From: Dactylis glomerata
Lineage: Eukaryota; Streptophyta; Magnoliopsida; Poales; Poaceae
Direction: 5' to 3'
DNA: 64,000 nt
Assembly (NCBI GenBank): GCA_007115705.1
Contig: QXEO01000411.1
Location: forward strand, 3,327,918 to 3,391,917
The stretch's first letter is position 1, and every line of letters starts with the position of its first letter. The position numbers and the translations under genes were made by a program. Positions 22,403 through 33,492 of this stretch are shown here, in pieces. The notes below the pieces were generated by a model, which saw nothing but the letters and a program-made list of their open reading frames with translations, was not told the origin of the DNA and searched no databases.

Positions 22403-25161
22403 ATGCGCGTGAAGCATCTTGCTGCTAAGAACGCCATGGCAAAAGGAAAGACCACGAACTCCGCGACTAGCTGGGTGCCCTCTGCCATCCTGCAGAAGGA
22501 GGTGGAGAAGGCCAAGACGGACGGCCTCATCTCCAGCAACGACTCCATCAAATTCCCAAGCACCGAGCGGATCCCTCAGCCCCCGAGCGGTTATTGGGTG
22601 ATGTTCCTCTCCTTCCTCTTCCGCGGTCTGTCTCTTCCTGCCCATGAATTTCTTCGTGGGCTCCTTTTTGTTTATGGTGTGCAGCTTCACCAGCTCACAC
22701 CTAACTCCATTCTCCATATCGCTTGCTTCGTGACTCTTTGCGAGTCATTCCTGGGGATTGAGCCCCACTTTCTTCTTTGGAGATCTATCTTCCGGCTCCG
22801 CCCCAGCGTTGCTTTAGCCAACAAACCCTAACTGGGGGGTGCTGTCGTCTCTGTGCACCCTGAGGCGCAATATCTAGAATTTTCCATGTCGGCATCTGTT
22901 CAAGGTTGGAGGACCAAGTGGTTTTACGTCAAAGACCGTAAGGCCTCCTCTGAAGACGAATATGGCCTAGCCCCCTTTGATGCCTCCAAGGAGCTGAAGA
23001 AATTGGCATCGTGGGATTCGCCTCCCACAGATGCTGAACTGGAGCAGATTTCTCCTCTGCTGACCCGCATCCAAGCTCTGAAAGGAGGTAAAGGAGGTGC
23101 TTTGTCGGGTATTCAGCTCATGGCGTTCTTTGTGCAACATCGAGTTCAACCCCTGCAGCATCGCCTTTCCAAACTTTGGAGCTACTCTGGCTTGGTGGAC
23201 CCTTCTCGCATCTCTGGAGATCTAATGGAGAAGCAAGAAGTCAACAAGCGAGTTAGGAGCCTCACCAAGCTCACCAAGGATCATGCAGTCACAGAATTGG
23301 CCGCCAATTACTTCGACTCTGTGCACCCCCTACCCGAGGTATGTATTTGTTTGCTTTGTATACTTATTATCGAATTTCATCGGTTTCCAACTATGTTTAT
23401 CCTTGTATTGGTTACTTTTCTGACTTATCCATTTGTAGGACCACCAATTCCTCATTTCACGCCCTCCTCTTCCAGAAGAAGGGCCTCTTCTGGCTGATCT
23501 GGCCTCCACTGTATCTGAAGCCCCCGAGGCCAAAGAAATTCAGGACGGAGATGAAGCCGAAGAATCAGAAGAAGATACCAGCTCGACGACATCGCCTCCT
23601 CCTGCGCTTTCTGAAGACACTGGTGTAGACAAGAAGAGGAAGCGTGTCGATGAGTTTACTTCTTCGAGTACCTCTGTGCAGAGAACTGCGGCTAACGAGG
23701 CCCCTGTTCTGGAAGAAGGTGTCGAATTCTTCGACCTCATGGCATCGTAAGTATTTCTGCAGGTTCTGCGATTTCGCTATTGTTGCTTTCTTTCTTTCGG
23801 GTTGTATAAAACCTGTTCCCTCTTGCAGTGATGACGAGGAGCCGCAGAGGGATGCCGCGGCTGCTCCTTCTACTCAAGTTGTGACTCCTAACGAGCCTTC
23901 CGCGCAAGAAGTTGAGCCGGCTGTGCAGGCGCCGAGGACCACCAGAGCTTCTGTCAAGAAGATTCCTGTGACCCGAAGCACCAAGCGGTCGAAAAAATCC
24001 AAGGAAACGGATGTTTCTCTTGAAGCTCATGAATCCGCGGTCTCCTCCGATGATGTGAGTGAATATCCTTGACTTATTTTCTTTGCATAATCTATGCTCT
24101 TACGCGTCCTTCTTTTGCCAGGCATTGATGAAGAAATTCATCGCCTTGGGCACAGAATGTGCTAAGTACCTAAAGGTGGCGAAAGCTTCCGAAGGTAAAT
24201 TCTTTTGTCTTGTCTTTGCTTGTCCTGTATGCTTCTTCTTGCTGTTTGTTTGACTTCTTTCTTTTCTTTTGCTGGAATGCAGATGCTCTAGCATCAGCCA
24301 ATGCGCGCATTGCATCGCTGGAAGCCGAGCTTAATGCTTCGCGGAAAGCCTTTGACGTTGCGACCGCCGCCAAAGCAAATGCTCAGAAGTCGTAGAAATC
24401 GGCACTGGCTAAGGCGAAGAAAGCGGAAAAAGCTTTGGCTGATGCTAACAAAGAGCATCTCCAGCGAGAGCAAGCCGTGGCCGAGCATCTTCGCACGATG
24501 TCTGCTGCTGCTGGAGGTACATACTCGTCTTGTCCTCTTTTTCGACTGCCATTGCCTTTTTGTACTTGCTGATATTTTCCTTTCCTTCCTTTCCTATCCC
24601 TTTTATTGTACAGGATTTACCGGGGTGTCTCTGTCGACTCTGCAACCGGGTGATGATCCTCTGATGACCGCGGTGAACTTACTCAAAGCAAACTGGATAT
24701 CTATCCAGGAGATCTTTGAGTTGGTGAGCCGCGTTCTGACGCGGATGTTCATCAGGTTGTGGCCCAAGCAGAAGGCGGAGGTTCCGAACAATGATGTGAA
24801 GAAACTTGCCGAAGCCTTCGATACTACCGACGACGCCGTCCTCCAGCTGAAGGGGCTTTCTCTGAAGCGAGGTGCTGAGGGTGCTATCGCACTTTCGTAT
24901 GCACATGGTGGAGATTTCGACTGGGAGAAGGTTAGCTCTCCTCATGGCCGCACCCGCTTAGAGCTGAAGGCCTTTTTCGAGAAGGCGAAGAAGCTTGCGC
25001 CTGCCATAGTGTCTATCATTTCTCCTTTAGCAGCTTCTGCGGCTTCTGTCACGCCAGGTTCCTTGACTCCAGCGTCGGCTGACTCTGTGCCTCCTTCGAC
25101 TTCTGACGCTGAATTTGCCATGCCTTCCTCTGCCACAGAGCAAGATGCTGAGGTGGCATAG
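22403..25161 (+). pseudogene. Antisense additional ORF of E4 (Transposase_28-type), spliced
   Basis: Candidate starts are ATG 22403 or 22437. Exon 1 (to 23338) carries the plant 'putative gypsy type transposon' domain: FRGLSLPAHEFLRGLLFVYG, LTPNSILHIACFVTLCE, FLGIEPHFLLWR. Later exons by GT-AG borders: 23439-23746, 23829-24054, 24122-24194, 24283-24515, 24614-25161. They encode an acidic segment, a basic patch, a Lys/Ala/Glu coiled coil and a helical C-terminal domain. In-frame stops TAA (22829-22831) and TAG (24393-24395) break it. The role of these proteins is unknown. Its layout, antisense to gag and lying between gag and the 3' LTR, matches E1. Confidence 0.75.
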
Positions 25162-25336
25162 ACTCGGCTTCATTATTGTAGTTTTCAATTTCTTCTTTTG
25201 ATTGTAAGAACTCTTAGTCGTATGCAACCCGAGAACCTTAGTCAAAGGGTTTGCATGTATGTAAATATGTCTCTTTTCTATGATATGTTGTGTTAGCTTC
25301 TGAAATGTTTCTCCTTTCCTTTCTTTTGACTTCCAG

Positions 25337-26158
25337 TCTACGCGCATCGGTGATCCTTTGAGTCACGACCATGCTCCCTCTTCTGCCAGCGCACTTGGCT
25401 CTAAAGTTTTGTCGTCTCCTCGCCGCTGCTCTCAATGCGCGGAATATTCTTCAAGGATTTCAGATCTTGAGACTCGCTTAACTTTGGCCAAACATCAAGC
25501 ACAGATGGCTGTAGACAAAGATAGCAAAGCTTGTGGTCTGACGAAGCGGATATCTGTTCTTGATGATAAGGTGTCTAGTCTGATGGCGAAGATTGTCCAT
25601 CATGAAGAATGCGAATCTTTTATCATTGGCATTATCGAATCTGCTTGCGAGATGCTGCAATGTAAGATTTCTTGCGACTTCTCTTTTTCCCTTTTGTTCC
25701 ATTATTGCTTTGTGATGTCCTTTGTCATTTTAGGTGCTTGCTTGGACTTTGCTGCTGAGGCTCGTCGGGTTGCTGAGCGAAATGCGGCTCTGGAAAAAAC
25801 GTCAGAGGGCATTGATAGCTTGTGGTCTGATCCTCGACTCCGCAGTGCTATCGTATTGCTCCAGGACCACGCCCAAAATATCGGAGAGTCTATTGATGGT
25901 TGCCGAAGAGCTCTTGTGACCATGCACTCTGTGATGCTTCCTCGCAACCCTCTGCCTGGAAGTTTTCCTCTGCTACTCGACGTCTTCAGATCCAGTCAGC
26001 GTATTCATCGGCTGATAGAACTGAACTTAGTGGCGGGTGCCAATTTTGCTCTTGGGTGGATGCGTAAGTGGCACCCAAGACTCAATTATAGCTCCATGTC
26101 GCTGAGCTATCCCTCAGGTGGAGCTAGTCTACGAGTGCATCTCGAGAATACCTTGTAG
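25337..26158 (+). CDS. Second spliced module of the E4 antisense gene
   Basis: After the stop at 25161 a further pair of exon-like segments follows, about 25337-25661 (ending in donor GTAAGA) and 25734-26158. The first encodes a heptad-rich helix (SRISDLETRLTLAKHQAQMA). The second encodes EARRVAERNAALEKTSEGID and ends in TAG. It could be the real C-terminal part of the antisense gene joined by alternative splicing, or a separate gene. I do not recognise a domain beyond coiled coil. Confidence 0.5.
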   Translation, partial: STRIGDPLSHDHAPSSASALGSKVLSSPRRCSQCAEYSSRISDLETRLTLAKHQAQMAVDKDSKACGLTKRISVLDDKVSSLMAKIVHHEECESFIIGIIESACEMLQCKISCDFSFSLLFHYCFVMSFVILGACLDFAAEARRVAERNAALEKTSEGIDSLWSDPRLRSAIVLLQDHAQNIGESIDGCRRALVTMHSVMLPRNPLPGSFPLLLDVFRSSQRIHRLIELNLVAGANFALGWMRKWHPRLNYSSMSLSYPSGGASLRVHLENTL

Positions 26159-26563
26159 CCTGCTCAAAGGATTATAGCTAGGTTATTGCGAGAGGATGCC
26201 GCGTTTTTCCGCGAGTATCACTATTTAGATCCTTTAGGCGTAGATGATTCTGACAACCCGATGCTGTAATACTCATGTATATGTGGAACGCGAGAGTTTC
26301 TTATTTCGCGACTATATGTCTGAAATTTTTCCTCAAAGCGTTTTGTGTGATTCGTGCGTTTGCCGCATTTTTCTTTTGAGAGACTTGTAAACTCGAATGT
26401 GAGGAACATTTTGTCTTTATTATATTTGTAATGTAAGATACATGGGATGACCCAATAGATCCGGCCTATGACCTGTGTTCTGGATCTAGAGGGCATTGCC
26501 CTGGGATAACTCGTGGCTTTTACAGCCTTATTCTTCTACTCTACTTTGGTGTTTCTTGATACT

Positions 26564-29500
26564 TTATGCCGTCGTGGCCTTCTCTTCCTCTTCTATAGCT
26601 TTGTCTTCTCCTGATGCTTCTACTCGTGGTTTCTTCATCTCTGGCTCCGCAGTACGCCCTTCGGGTAGCTTGTCGCCTTCCGTAGTCGTGCTTTTCGCCT
26701 TCTCTGCATAGTTGGCTATCATGCCAAAGTTTTGCGCCATCTTGTGAAACTCCTTATCGCATAGGTCTGAAACTTCGAAGCTTCCCTTTACTGTGATGAT
26801 TCCCTTTGGTCCTAGCATCTTGAGTACTAGATACGTATAGTGAGGTACTGCCATGAATCACAAAAACGCGGGTCGCCCGAGGATCGCATGATACTGAGAT
26901 GGCCAGTCCATGACTTCAAAGTCGAGCTTTTCTCTTCTGTAGTTTTGTCGGTTGCCGAAGCAAACGTTGAGTGCTATCCGACCTAGTAGATAATTGGCAC
27001 TTCCTGGTACAATCCCATGGAAGGAACAGTCTGTTGGCTTCAGGAACTCTAGTAATATATGCATTGCTCTGAGTGTTTTCACATATATCAAATTGATTCC
27101 ACTTCCCGCGTCCATGAATATTCTGTCGACATCATACGCGCCGATTTGAGCTTTGAGTACCAGAGGCACGTTTCCTGGCCGAGTTACTGTTATAGGGTGA
27201 TCTTCTCTGTTGAATTCGATTGGTTGTTCTGACCAGTGTAGATATTCCGTTGTAGCTGGAGGCGAAGTAACTGCTAGATTGACTTGTCTAGTAATGCTTT
27301 TTTCTTCTTTGTTCGACTTGGGCACGGGTTGTATCATTGCTGTAATGTGCCCTTTAGATGGAACGTATCCTCCGTCATCGTCGCGTCCCTGGCTTGGCTG
27401 GTCTTGTCCTTGAGGAGCTCCATTGTTCCCTTGTTGACTTGTGGGAGGTTTGTTGTTTCCTTCGTATCCTTGTCGCTTTGCTTCAGTTTGCTTGTTTAGT
27501 GCTGCTTCTTGTAGTTTCAGGAATGTTGTGCAATCTTTCATTGCGTGCCTGGACACTCGCTTTCCATCGATGAATGCTGAGTGTATATGGCAAGGCCCGT
27601 TTAACATGTCTTCTGGCGACGGGTTGTACTCTCTGGATTCTCTTGTGGGGAACTTTTTGTAGTCCTCTTTTCCGTAGCTTCGATATCCTGAACTTCTGCG
27701 ATCACTCCCTTGGTAGCTGTTGTCCTTATACCCTGCGGCTACTTGGCTGTGGGAGCCGTAGTTGTCGTAATTGCGAGATCTTCTTCTTTGGCATCCATAT
27801 CTGTTTCTTCTATCATCCTCTGGCGATCGCGTCCGCTTGTTGTTGCATGCATCTTCTCCATCTGCAAACCTATTTGCTATGTCCATGAGTTCTGACCAGT
27901 GTTGGAAAAGGCGACGTCTAGGCAGCGCTTAGGCACGCTTAAGCGCTAGGCGATGGACAAACGCCTCGCCTAGGGCATAAGCGGAAGTCTAGGCAGTGCA
28001 ACTAAGAAATAGGCTTCCCAAACAAAAATTTATGTCATATTGCACTAACGATCCATATGTGCCATATTCTAATGGTATTTGTTCATAGTTTATTCACTTA
28101 GATGCTCTAAACTAATATTTATTCACTATTATCGCCCATATGCATGCTTGATGGTTCAAAAATTATAACCGCCTAGGCCACGCCTAGGACGCCTAAGCAC
28201 TGCCTAGGCACTAGGCGAATGCCAATCGCCTCGCTTACGCGTAGCGCTTTTTCCAACCTTGGTTCTGACACTGTTTTCGGCTTGATTCTGCCCATCTCTT
28301 CGACTAGGTCCCCTCGCCTTAATCCGATTATAAACGCATCTATTGCTCTTTCGTCTGAAACTTTGACTGCTGAATTTTTGATAAGACTCCATCTTTGGAT
28401 GTATGCCCTTAGGGTTTCTCCGCGTTGCTGCATGCATGCTTTGACTTCTTCTATTGATGTCGGTCGCTTATATGTCGACCTGAAGTTGCTTGTAAATTGC
28501 TTCGTGAGATCTTCCCAACTTCCGATGGTTTCTTTCTCTAATTTGCTCAACCATGACCTTGCTACGCCGGTGAGGTGTAGTTGCAAACTTTGCATAGTTG
28601 TTTCTTTGGTTCCTCCCAATATTTGCACTACTTGCAGATAATCTGAGAGCCATGACTGTGGTTCCTGTGATCCGTCGTACTTTTGTTGATAATGAGGTAG
28701 CTTGAAACCTTTGGGTACTGGCATAGTGCGAACCCTACGGGTAAAGCACGATGCCCCCATCTCCTTTTCGTCGTCTTCATAGCCGTGCCTTCTATTTGGA
28801 GATCGAGATTTTCGAGTTCCTCCATGTTTTGGGCTCCCATGCTGCTTTGGTGATGGCGATCGAGATCGTCGACTACTGCTTCTGCGTCGAGGACTATTGT
28901 GACGGTGAGGTGATCTTGGCTTGTGTGTTTCCTGCTTGTGATATGCCTCCTCTTCTTTCGCTGATAGCTTGTTGCCCACCATCTTCAGTCTGTTCAACGC
29001 TGCTCTGTGCATATGTTTCTTCGGGTCTCCTGGACTTGGTCGATTTGTATATAGATACGCTTGAGCTGCCACTAGTGCTGCTTCTGGAGTTTTTGGTATG
29101 ATGTTTCCCTGCTCGTCGACCGATGGGAAGGACGAGTCGAGATTTTTGGAGATGCTTTGCCTTTCTGAGTATTCGAGGTTTTCGTACCTTGAACCATGTC
29201 GACGATTCCTATTTGCGTTAGTATGTGATGCGTCGCTTCGTGCTCTGCGAGCAGCGTTGCTAGCTGCAATGGCTGATTCTTTTCTTTGTTGTATCTCTAT
29301 CTTCTCCTTTGCTAATTGTTTTGCTTGCTGTCTTAGGGCATAGTGATATCCCAGGAGCATATTTTTTCTGGAATTTGATGGTATCGGCGTGCCGTGCTCT
29401 ACGGCTGCTCTTATAACTCTCCATTCGTCGGCTGATAGTCGCACTTTTTCCCTGGTTGCGAGGGACTCTGCTGTTTGTCCTTCTGCTAGGTGATTTGCTC

Positions 29501-29840
29501 CTCTATCGATATTTGCTGGGTTTAGCACTAGATTGTTGTTTTCGTCGAATTCTTCTGAATTGTCTCCTACGATGGCGAGTACCTGGCACTATTTGACGAT
29601 TCTGTTATTAAAACTTGAGAAGATCGAGTTATCATCTTCAGAAAGCTCTAACCCTGTCTTCCACGTATCTGTTGACTTGTCTGAGATATCATCGTGGCAA
29701 ATTACGAGATCTTCGAGTTGGACCCCCAGGTCGAAATTTTCCGTTGTTTCGTCGCCTTCTGCGATTTTTCCTTCTTGTACTTCTTCTAGGCTGACCGGCG
29801 AGTTTACCTCGCTAGAAGAGTCTTCAGAATATTCCATCAT
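26564..29840 (-). pseudogene. E4 gag-protease (interrupted by a hAT MITE)
   Basis: From ATG 29840 the frame runs through an acidic N-terminus and a TAG at 29589-29591 (probably TGG before), an Arg/Ser-rich patch, and the capsid-like region (PQSWLSDYLQVVQILGG, WEDLTKQFTSNFRSTYKRPT). The MITE at 27897-28261 then splits it; with the MITE and one GTTCTGAC copy removed the frame continues exactly. Then follow LMDIANRFADGEDA, Q/N-rich sequence and an aspartic protease region (FMDAGSGINLIY, ILGRPAF), a TGA at 26858-26860, and a tail to 26564. D-A-G replaces D-S/T-G. No pol follows. Confidence 0.85.
27897..28261. mobile_element. hAT-type MITE (365 bp) in E4 gag
   Basis: Ends are CAGTGTTGGAAAA and, on the other strand, CAAGGTTGGAAAA. 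The flanks are perfect 8-bp duplications GTTCTGAC (27889-27896 and 28262-28269), the signature of hAT transposition. Both subterminal regions are full of CCTAGGCG/CGCCTAGG-like repeats, while the middle is AT-rich and non-coding. Confidence 0.9.
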
Positions 29841-30045
29841 TGCTACTGTTTCGGGCTCACTTGCCGACGGATCTGGTTTCGCGATCTGGTTTCGCCGGAT
29901 CTGAAAGGCGAGTCGAACCCGAAGGCCCGATGAGGATGCTTAGACTTCCAATTATCAACTCCATCTCTTGATTTTCGTCGATTCCTGCATTGCTGTTAGT
30001 TGAAAGCGAAAAAGTCGTCGAATTCATGATTCCAACGCCCAAAGT

Positions 30046-30062
30046 CCCCACGGTCGGCGCCA
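30046..30062 (-). other. Primer binding site of E4
   Basis: On the minus strand TGGCGCCGACCGTGGGG, two bases from the LTR end; it differs from the E1 site at one position. Confidence 0.82.
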
Positions 30063-30064
30063 AT

Positions 30065-30400
30065 TGACGAGGGGTTAACTCGACAAATGTCCTAAATGAA
30101 AGACTTAGGATCGGGGAGATAGGGCGTCGGATGAACTCGAAGGTAATATTAGTCAAAACAGGTGTATATCGAAAGTAAACTTGGGTGTTGAACCTGGCTT
30201 GCTTTCAATCTGGCCTACACCGTCCCCTCCTGGCCCCTATATATAGGTGGCCAGGTCTCGAGGATCGGGTAGGGTCCGATACAGATTACAACATCGACAT
30301 ATGGTAAGAACTCGTATTTCGACTATCATTACAACTGGGCCTAGCTTAACGGGCCTAAGGGGTACTCAACTAGCGGGCTCTATTAGCTATACCCTTGTCA
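30065..30400 (-). repeat. 5' LTR of E4
   Basis: Partner of 20831-21166 with the same ends and length. The primer binding site lies directly inside it at 30046-30062. Confidence 0.93.
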
Positions 30401-30937
30401 CTCGCTTATGATGATACTAAACCTCTAGTTTATGATGGTTATGATGATGAGTATAATATTTTCAGTTCACCTACTTTTGAGGAGAAAATTAGTTATGATT
30501 ATAATATGCCTCCTGTTTTTGATGATTATGGTGATGAGAATAATTATTCTGTTGAATCTGCTCCTACTACGATTGTTCATGTGGGGAGTATTAATTCTTT
30601 TATGCATGTGGCTCATGATAGGGATGCTTTATGTGATAGTTATATTGTTAATTCTATTCATGATGCTACTGAAAGTTACTATGAGAGAGGGAAACATGGT
30701 TTGATGGATAACAATATTAAGTTTCCCCTCCTTATGTTGCAAATCTTGACGTTGCACTTGTTTTATCTAACCATGCTTGTTACTATGTGCCTCGTTGATT
30801 TATTTTCTTACAAGATTCCTATGCATAGGAAGTGGTTTAGATTTAAATGTGTTTCATATTTGCTTTTTAATGCTCTCTCTTGCTTCAAGTTCCTTTATGG
30901 CACCTTTGCCTTAAGTTCTTTTCGGGCGCCTATGTGA
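30401..30937 (+). pseudogene. E3 gag-like protein, right part
   Basis: After removal of E4 and one copy of its target site, this frame continues without shift from 20830. It is rich in Asp/Tyr (YDGYDDEY, FDDYGDEN repeats) and ends in a hydrophobic segment (LLMLQILTLHLFYLTMLVTM) followed by a basic and Phe-rich tail, with a stop at 30935-30937. I do not recognise a domain. The hydrophobic stretch could be membrane-associated, but that is only inference. Confidence 0.7.
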
Positions 30938-31590
30938 GCATTTTCTGAAATTATTGCGCCTAGCTCAAAGGCGTTAAAGAAAAGCACTCTTGGGAGATAA
31001 CCCATTGTTTTACTTTCAGTTCTTTTTCTTTTATTTGAGTCTTGGAAGTTATTACTACTGTAATAACCTCTCCTTATCATTTTTATTTCGTTTTTGTGCC
31101 AAGAAAAACCTCTAATTTGAGTGAGGTAAGATTTGGGGAAGTTCAGTCCTGAAACAGATTTTGGTGTTGCACCGTAAAAATTTGTGAAAATTCTCAGAAT
31201 ATCTTTTTGACCTACGATTTCTTGTGCATATGCCCCAGGTTATTTCGAAACTTTAATTAGTTTTACACTTTTCGATTTGAGCAACAGAAAACCCTCGAAA
31301 AAATCGACCTTTGTCAGCCGTTCTGTTTTGACAGATTTCTGACACTATTTGTGTTTGCCTCTCGATCGCTTTCTTTTTTAGTTCTTTTGATCATGAAACT
31401 TTTGAGAAAGTTGCTACAGTAGTATATGCTTTATATGTGGTGTTTTTGAGTTGAAACCTGAATCAAAAAGGGTTGATTCATTATTATGCTTACACTAATG
31501 TTGCTAATAGAATTGTGTTAAGTTTTGTATGAAGGAAGTTTTCAAGTGTAGGGATTGGAGAATGATGAGATGAAGAATGGACAAAAGCTT

Positions 31591-31671
31591 AAGCTTGGGG
31601 ATGCCCACGCACCCCAAGAAATATCCAAGAGGTACAAGCGTCAAAGCTTGGGGATGCCCCCGAGGCACCCC
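31591..31671 (+). repeat. Duplicated AAGCTTGGGG purine tract with hairpins
   Basis: Two copies of AAGCTTGGGGATGCCC occur at 31591-31606 and 31644-31659. Each continues into a complementary arm: GGGGATGCCCACGCACCCC (31597-31615) and GGGGATGCC...GGCACCCC (31650-31671). The same AAGCTTGGGG is the tract directly before the 3' LTR (33479). Confidence 0.75.
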
Positions 31672-32698
31672 TTCTTCATCGGCAAAAATCAGGTCACCTT
31701 TCAAAACACTATATTTTTATTGCTTCATGCACTATGCGTTTTTCTTGGAGCGTCAGTTGTTTTTGCTTTCAGCTTTCTTTTGCTTTGCTTGCTGCAATAA
31801 ATGGTTGGATCACATCATGTTTGTTTTGGAGAGAGACTTACTCCGTTTTTCATTGTCAAGAACACTCTAGTTTTCACTCTTATCGTTCAACAAGTGTTCT
31901 CTTTTTCTGCTACTGCATTTAGCTTTCATTTTTCGCCTTGATTTTTGTTCAGATCTTGTTTTAGCTTTGCATCAAGGTGTATTTTGACCTCTGTTCCATG
32001 TTGGTATTCATCAAAAAAGTTGTTTCAAAAAGGTTCAAATGGTGTTGGAAAAGAGAAAAAGTTTCATGCAAAAAAAGTGGTACAAAAGGAGCTTGTGTAG
32101 ACTGCGGCTTAGGCTTTTGCATGTCGTACTTGATGTCGTTTTGATAGTATGCTTAGTGGTTATGCTGTAGTATGACTTGTCTCAAATGACTGAGATGGCT
32201 TAATGAGCCTTTGAAAAAATCATGCGTTTTTATTATTATTTGGAAGCATTAATTTGGTTTTCTCCTTGATGCTTTATTTGGGTTGACTTGGCGCATGCTT
32301 ACCACATGTTTGACTCATACAAAGTCACCATAAGCCTTTATGATCATTTGGTTTTTGACTTTTGATAACATCTTATGCATCTCTTAATGATGTTTTGTCG
32401 CTATGCATGATTATGGCCGTTATTGCTCTCTTAGTTGGTCGCTCCTAGTCTTTTGCTAGCCCTCGTTTTGTACTGAGTATGAGCTCTACTCGTGCATCCA
32501 ACTCCCAAAAACCAAGTATTCCATTGTGTCCACTATAAATTCCTATGCATGGTATTTGCAAGCCATTCCAAGTAAATTTTCATGTGCTACCTTTCAAAAA
32601 ACCTTCAAAACACTTCTCGTTTTATGACACTGTTTTCAGCTCATGGGGACGTAGTGGTCGGATTTGCTATCTTCCATATTGCTAAATTCCAAAAAAAA

Positions 32699-32790
32699 GG
32701 CACTCCTCCATGGTATGTGAATGTTGGTGGGCACCCGATGGAATCGGTTAGCCATGGTTTGTGAAAGGAAAAAAGGTGGGGAGGAGTGCC
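32699..32790 (+). ncRNA. Conserved stem-loop in E3 3' region
   Basis: Outer arms GGCACTCCTCC (32699-32709) and GGAGGAGTGCC (32780-32790) are perfectly complementary. Inside is the hairpin CCGAT-GGA-ATCGG (32735-32747). The homologous place in E6 (62252-62329) keeps the outer stem with few mismatches and changes the inner hairpin to CCGAA-GGA-TTCGG, so the pair is preserved. It is a predicted cis-acting RNA structure in the element transcript, not an independent RNA gene. Confidence 0.6.
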
Positions 32791-33478
32791 AAGCTTTATA
32801 AAAGAGCACCAAAGTGCCAATCTCTCTCAAAAACTTGCTTCATTTTTGTATGGAAGATAGTAAGAACCCCATTGCCAGTCGTTGACAAAGACAACCACCT
32901 CTCAAAACCAATTTTTTATCTCTCTGTTTTACAAATGAAAAGCTCTAGCACATGTTTAATCACTGCTTCCCTCTGCGAAGGGTCTTTCTTTTACTTTTAT
33001 GTTGAGTCTTCACCTTCTACCTTTATGCACCATCTAAGAGAGCATAGTTGCCATTCTGAGTTTAATGTGCATTGTCCCAAAGTTTATCATTGATTGATTC
33101 ATGATTTTGGTTTCACTTATTCTTAAATTATTTGTATCTAGTCGCCCTCTTAAACTTGAAGGTGTCCTATGCATTTATGTTTTGCTATTCCATGAAGGAG
33201 AAGCTAAAAACCATTTGCTATGTTTTTTCCATATGATTTAAACACACGTTTGACTTTCATTGTTTCATTTTCATGATCTTTCGTTTGTGTTCTTTTTCAT
33301 GTTATAACATGGTTGCTAAGTTTCTTCTATCAAGATTATGTCTTTCATGCCCATGTTTTAAGTTCTTTTGATCCCAACACTCAATGCTTACATAGATGAT
33401 CAAGGTTGCGTTGGTGCATGTCACCTCAAAAATTATTATTTTGTTATCACTTACCTACTCGAGGACGAGCAGGAGTTA

Positions 33479-33492
33479 AGCTTGGGGATGCT
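33479..33492 (+). other. Polypurine tract of E3
   Basis: AAGCTTGGGGATGC ends two bases before TGATACG of the 3' LTR, the standard place for plus-strand priming. Confidence 0.8.

Larger units (their letters stand above)
20831..30400 (-). mobile_element. E4: pol-less Tat-like element inside E3 gag
   Basis: 336-bp LTRs at 20831-21166 and 30065-30400 flank it, with target sites CTCAC (20826-20830) and CTCGC (30401-30405), one mismatch. On the minus strand: LTR, primer site, gag-protease (29840-26564), no RT, RNase H or integrase, then an antisense additional ORF (22403-26158 plus strand). By eye the LTRs differ at about 8 positions. The element is non-autonomous but keeps the antisense gene. Confidence 0.92.
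30938..33478 (+). other. Non-coding 3' region of E3
   Basis: About 2.5 kb without a credible ORF lies between the gag-like gene and the right LTR. It contains two PPT-like hairpin units (31591-31671) and a stem-loop shared with E6 (32699-32790). The part from about 32400 to 33100 aligns with 61890-62570 of E6 by eye, so it is the most conserved part shared by the two families. Confidence 0.75.
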
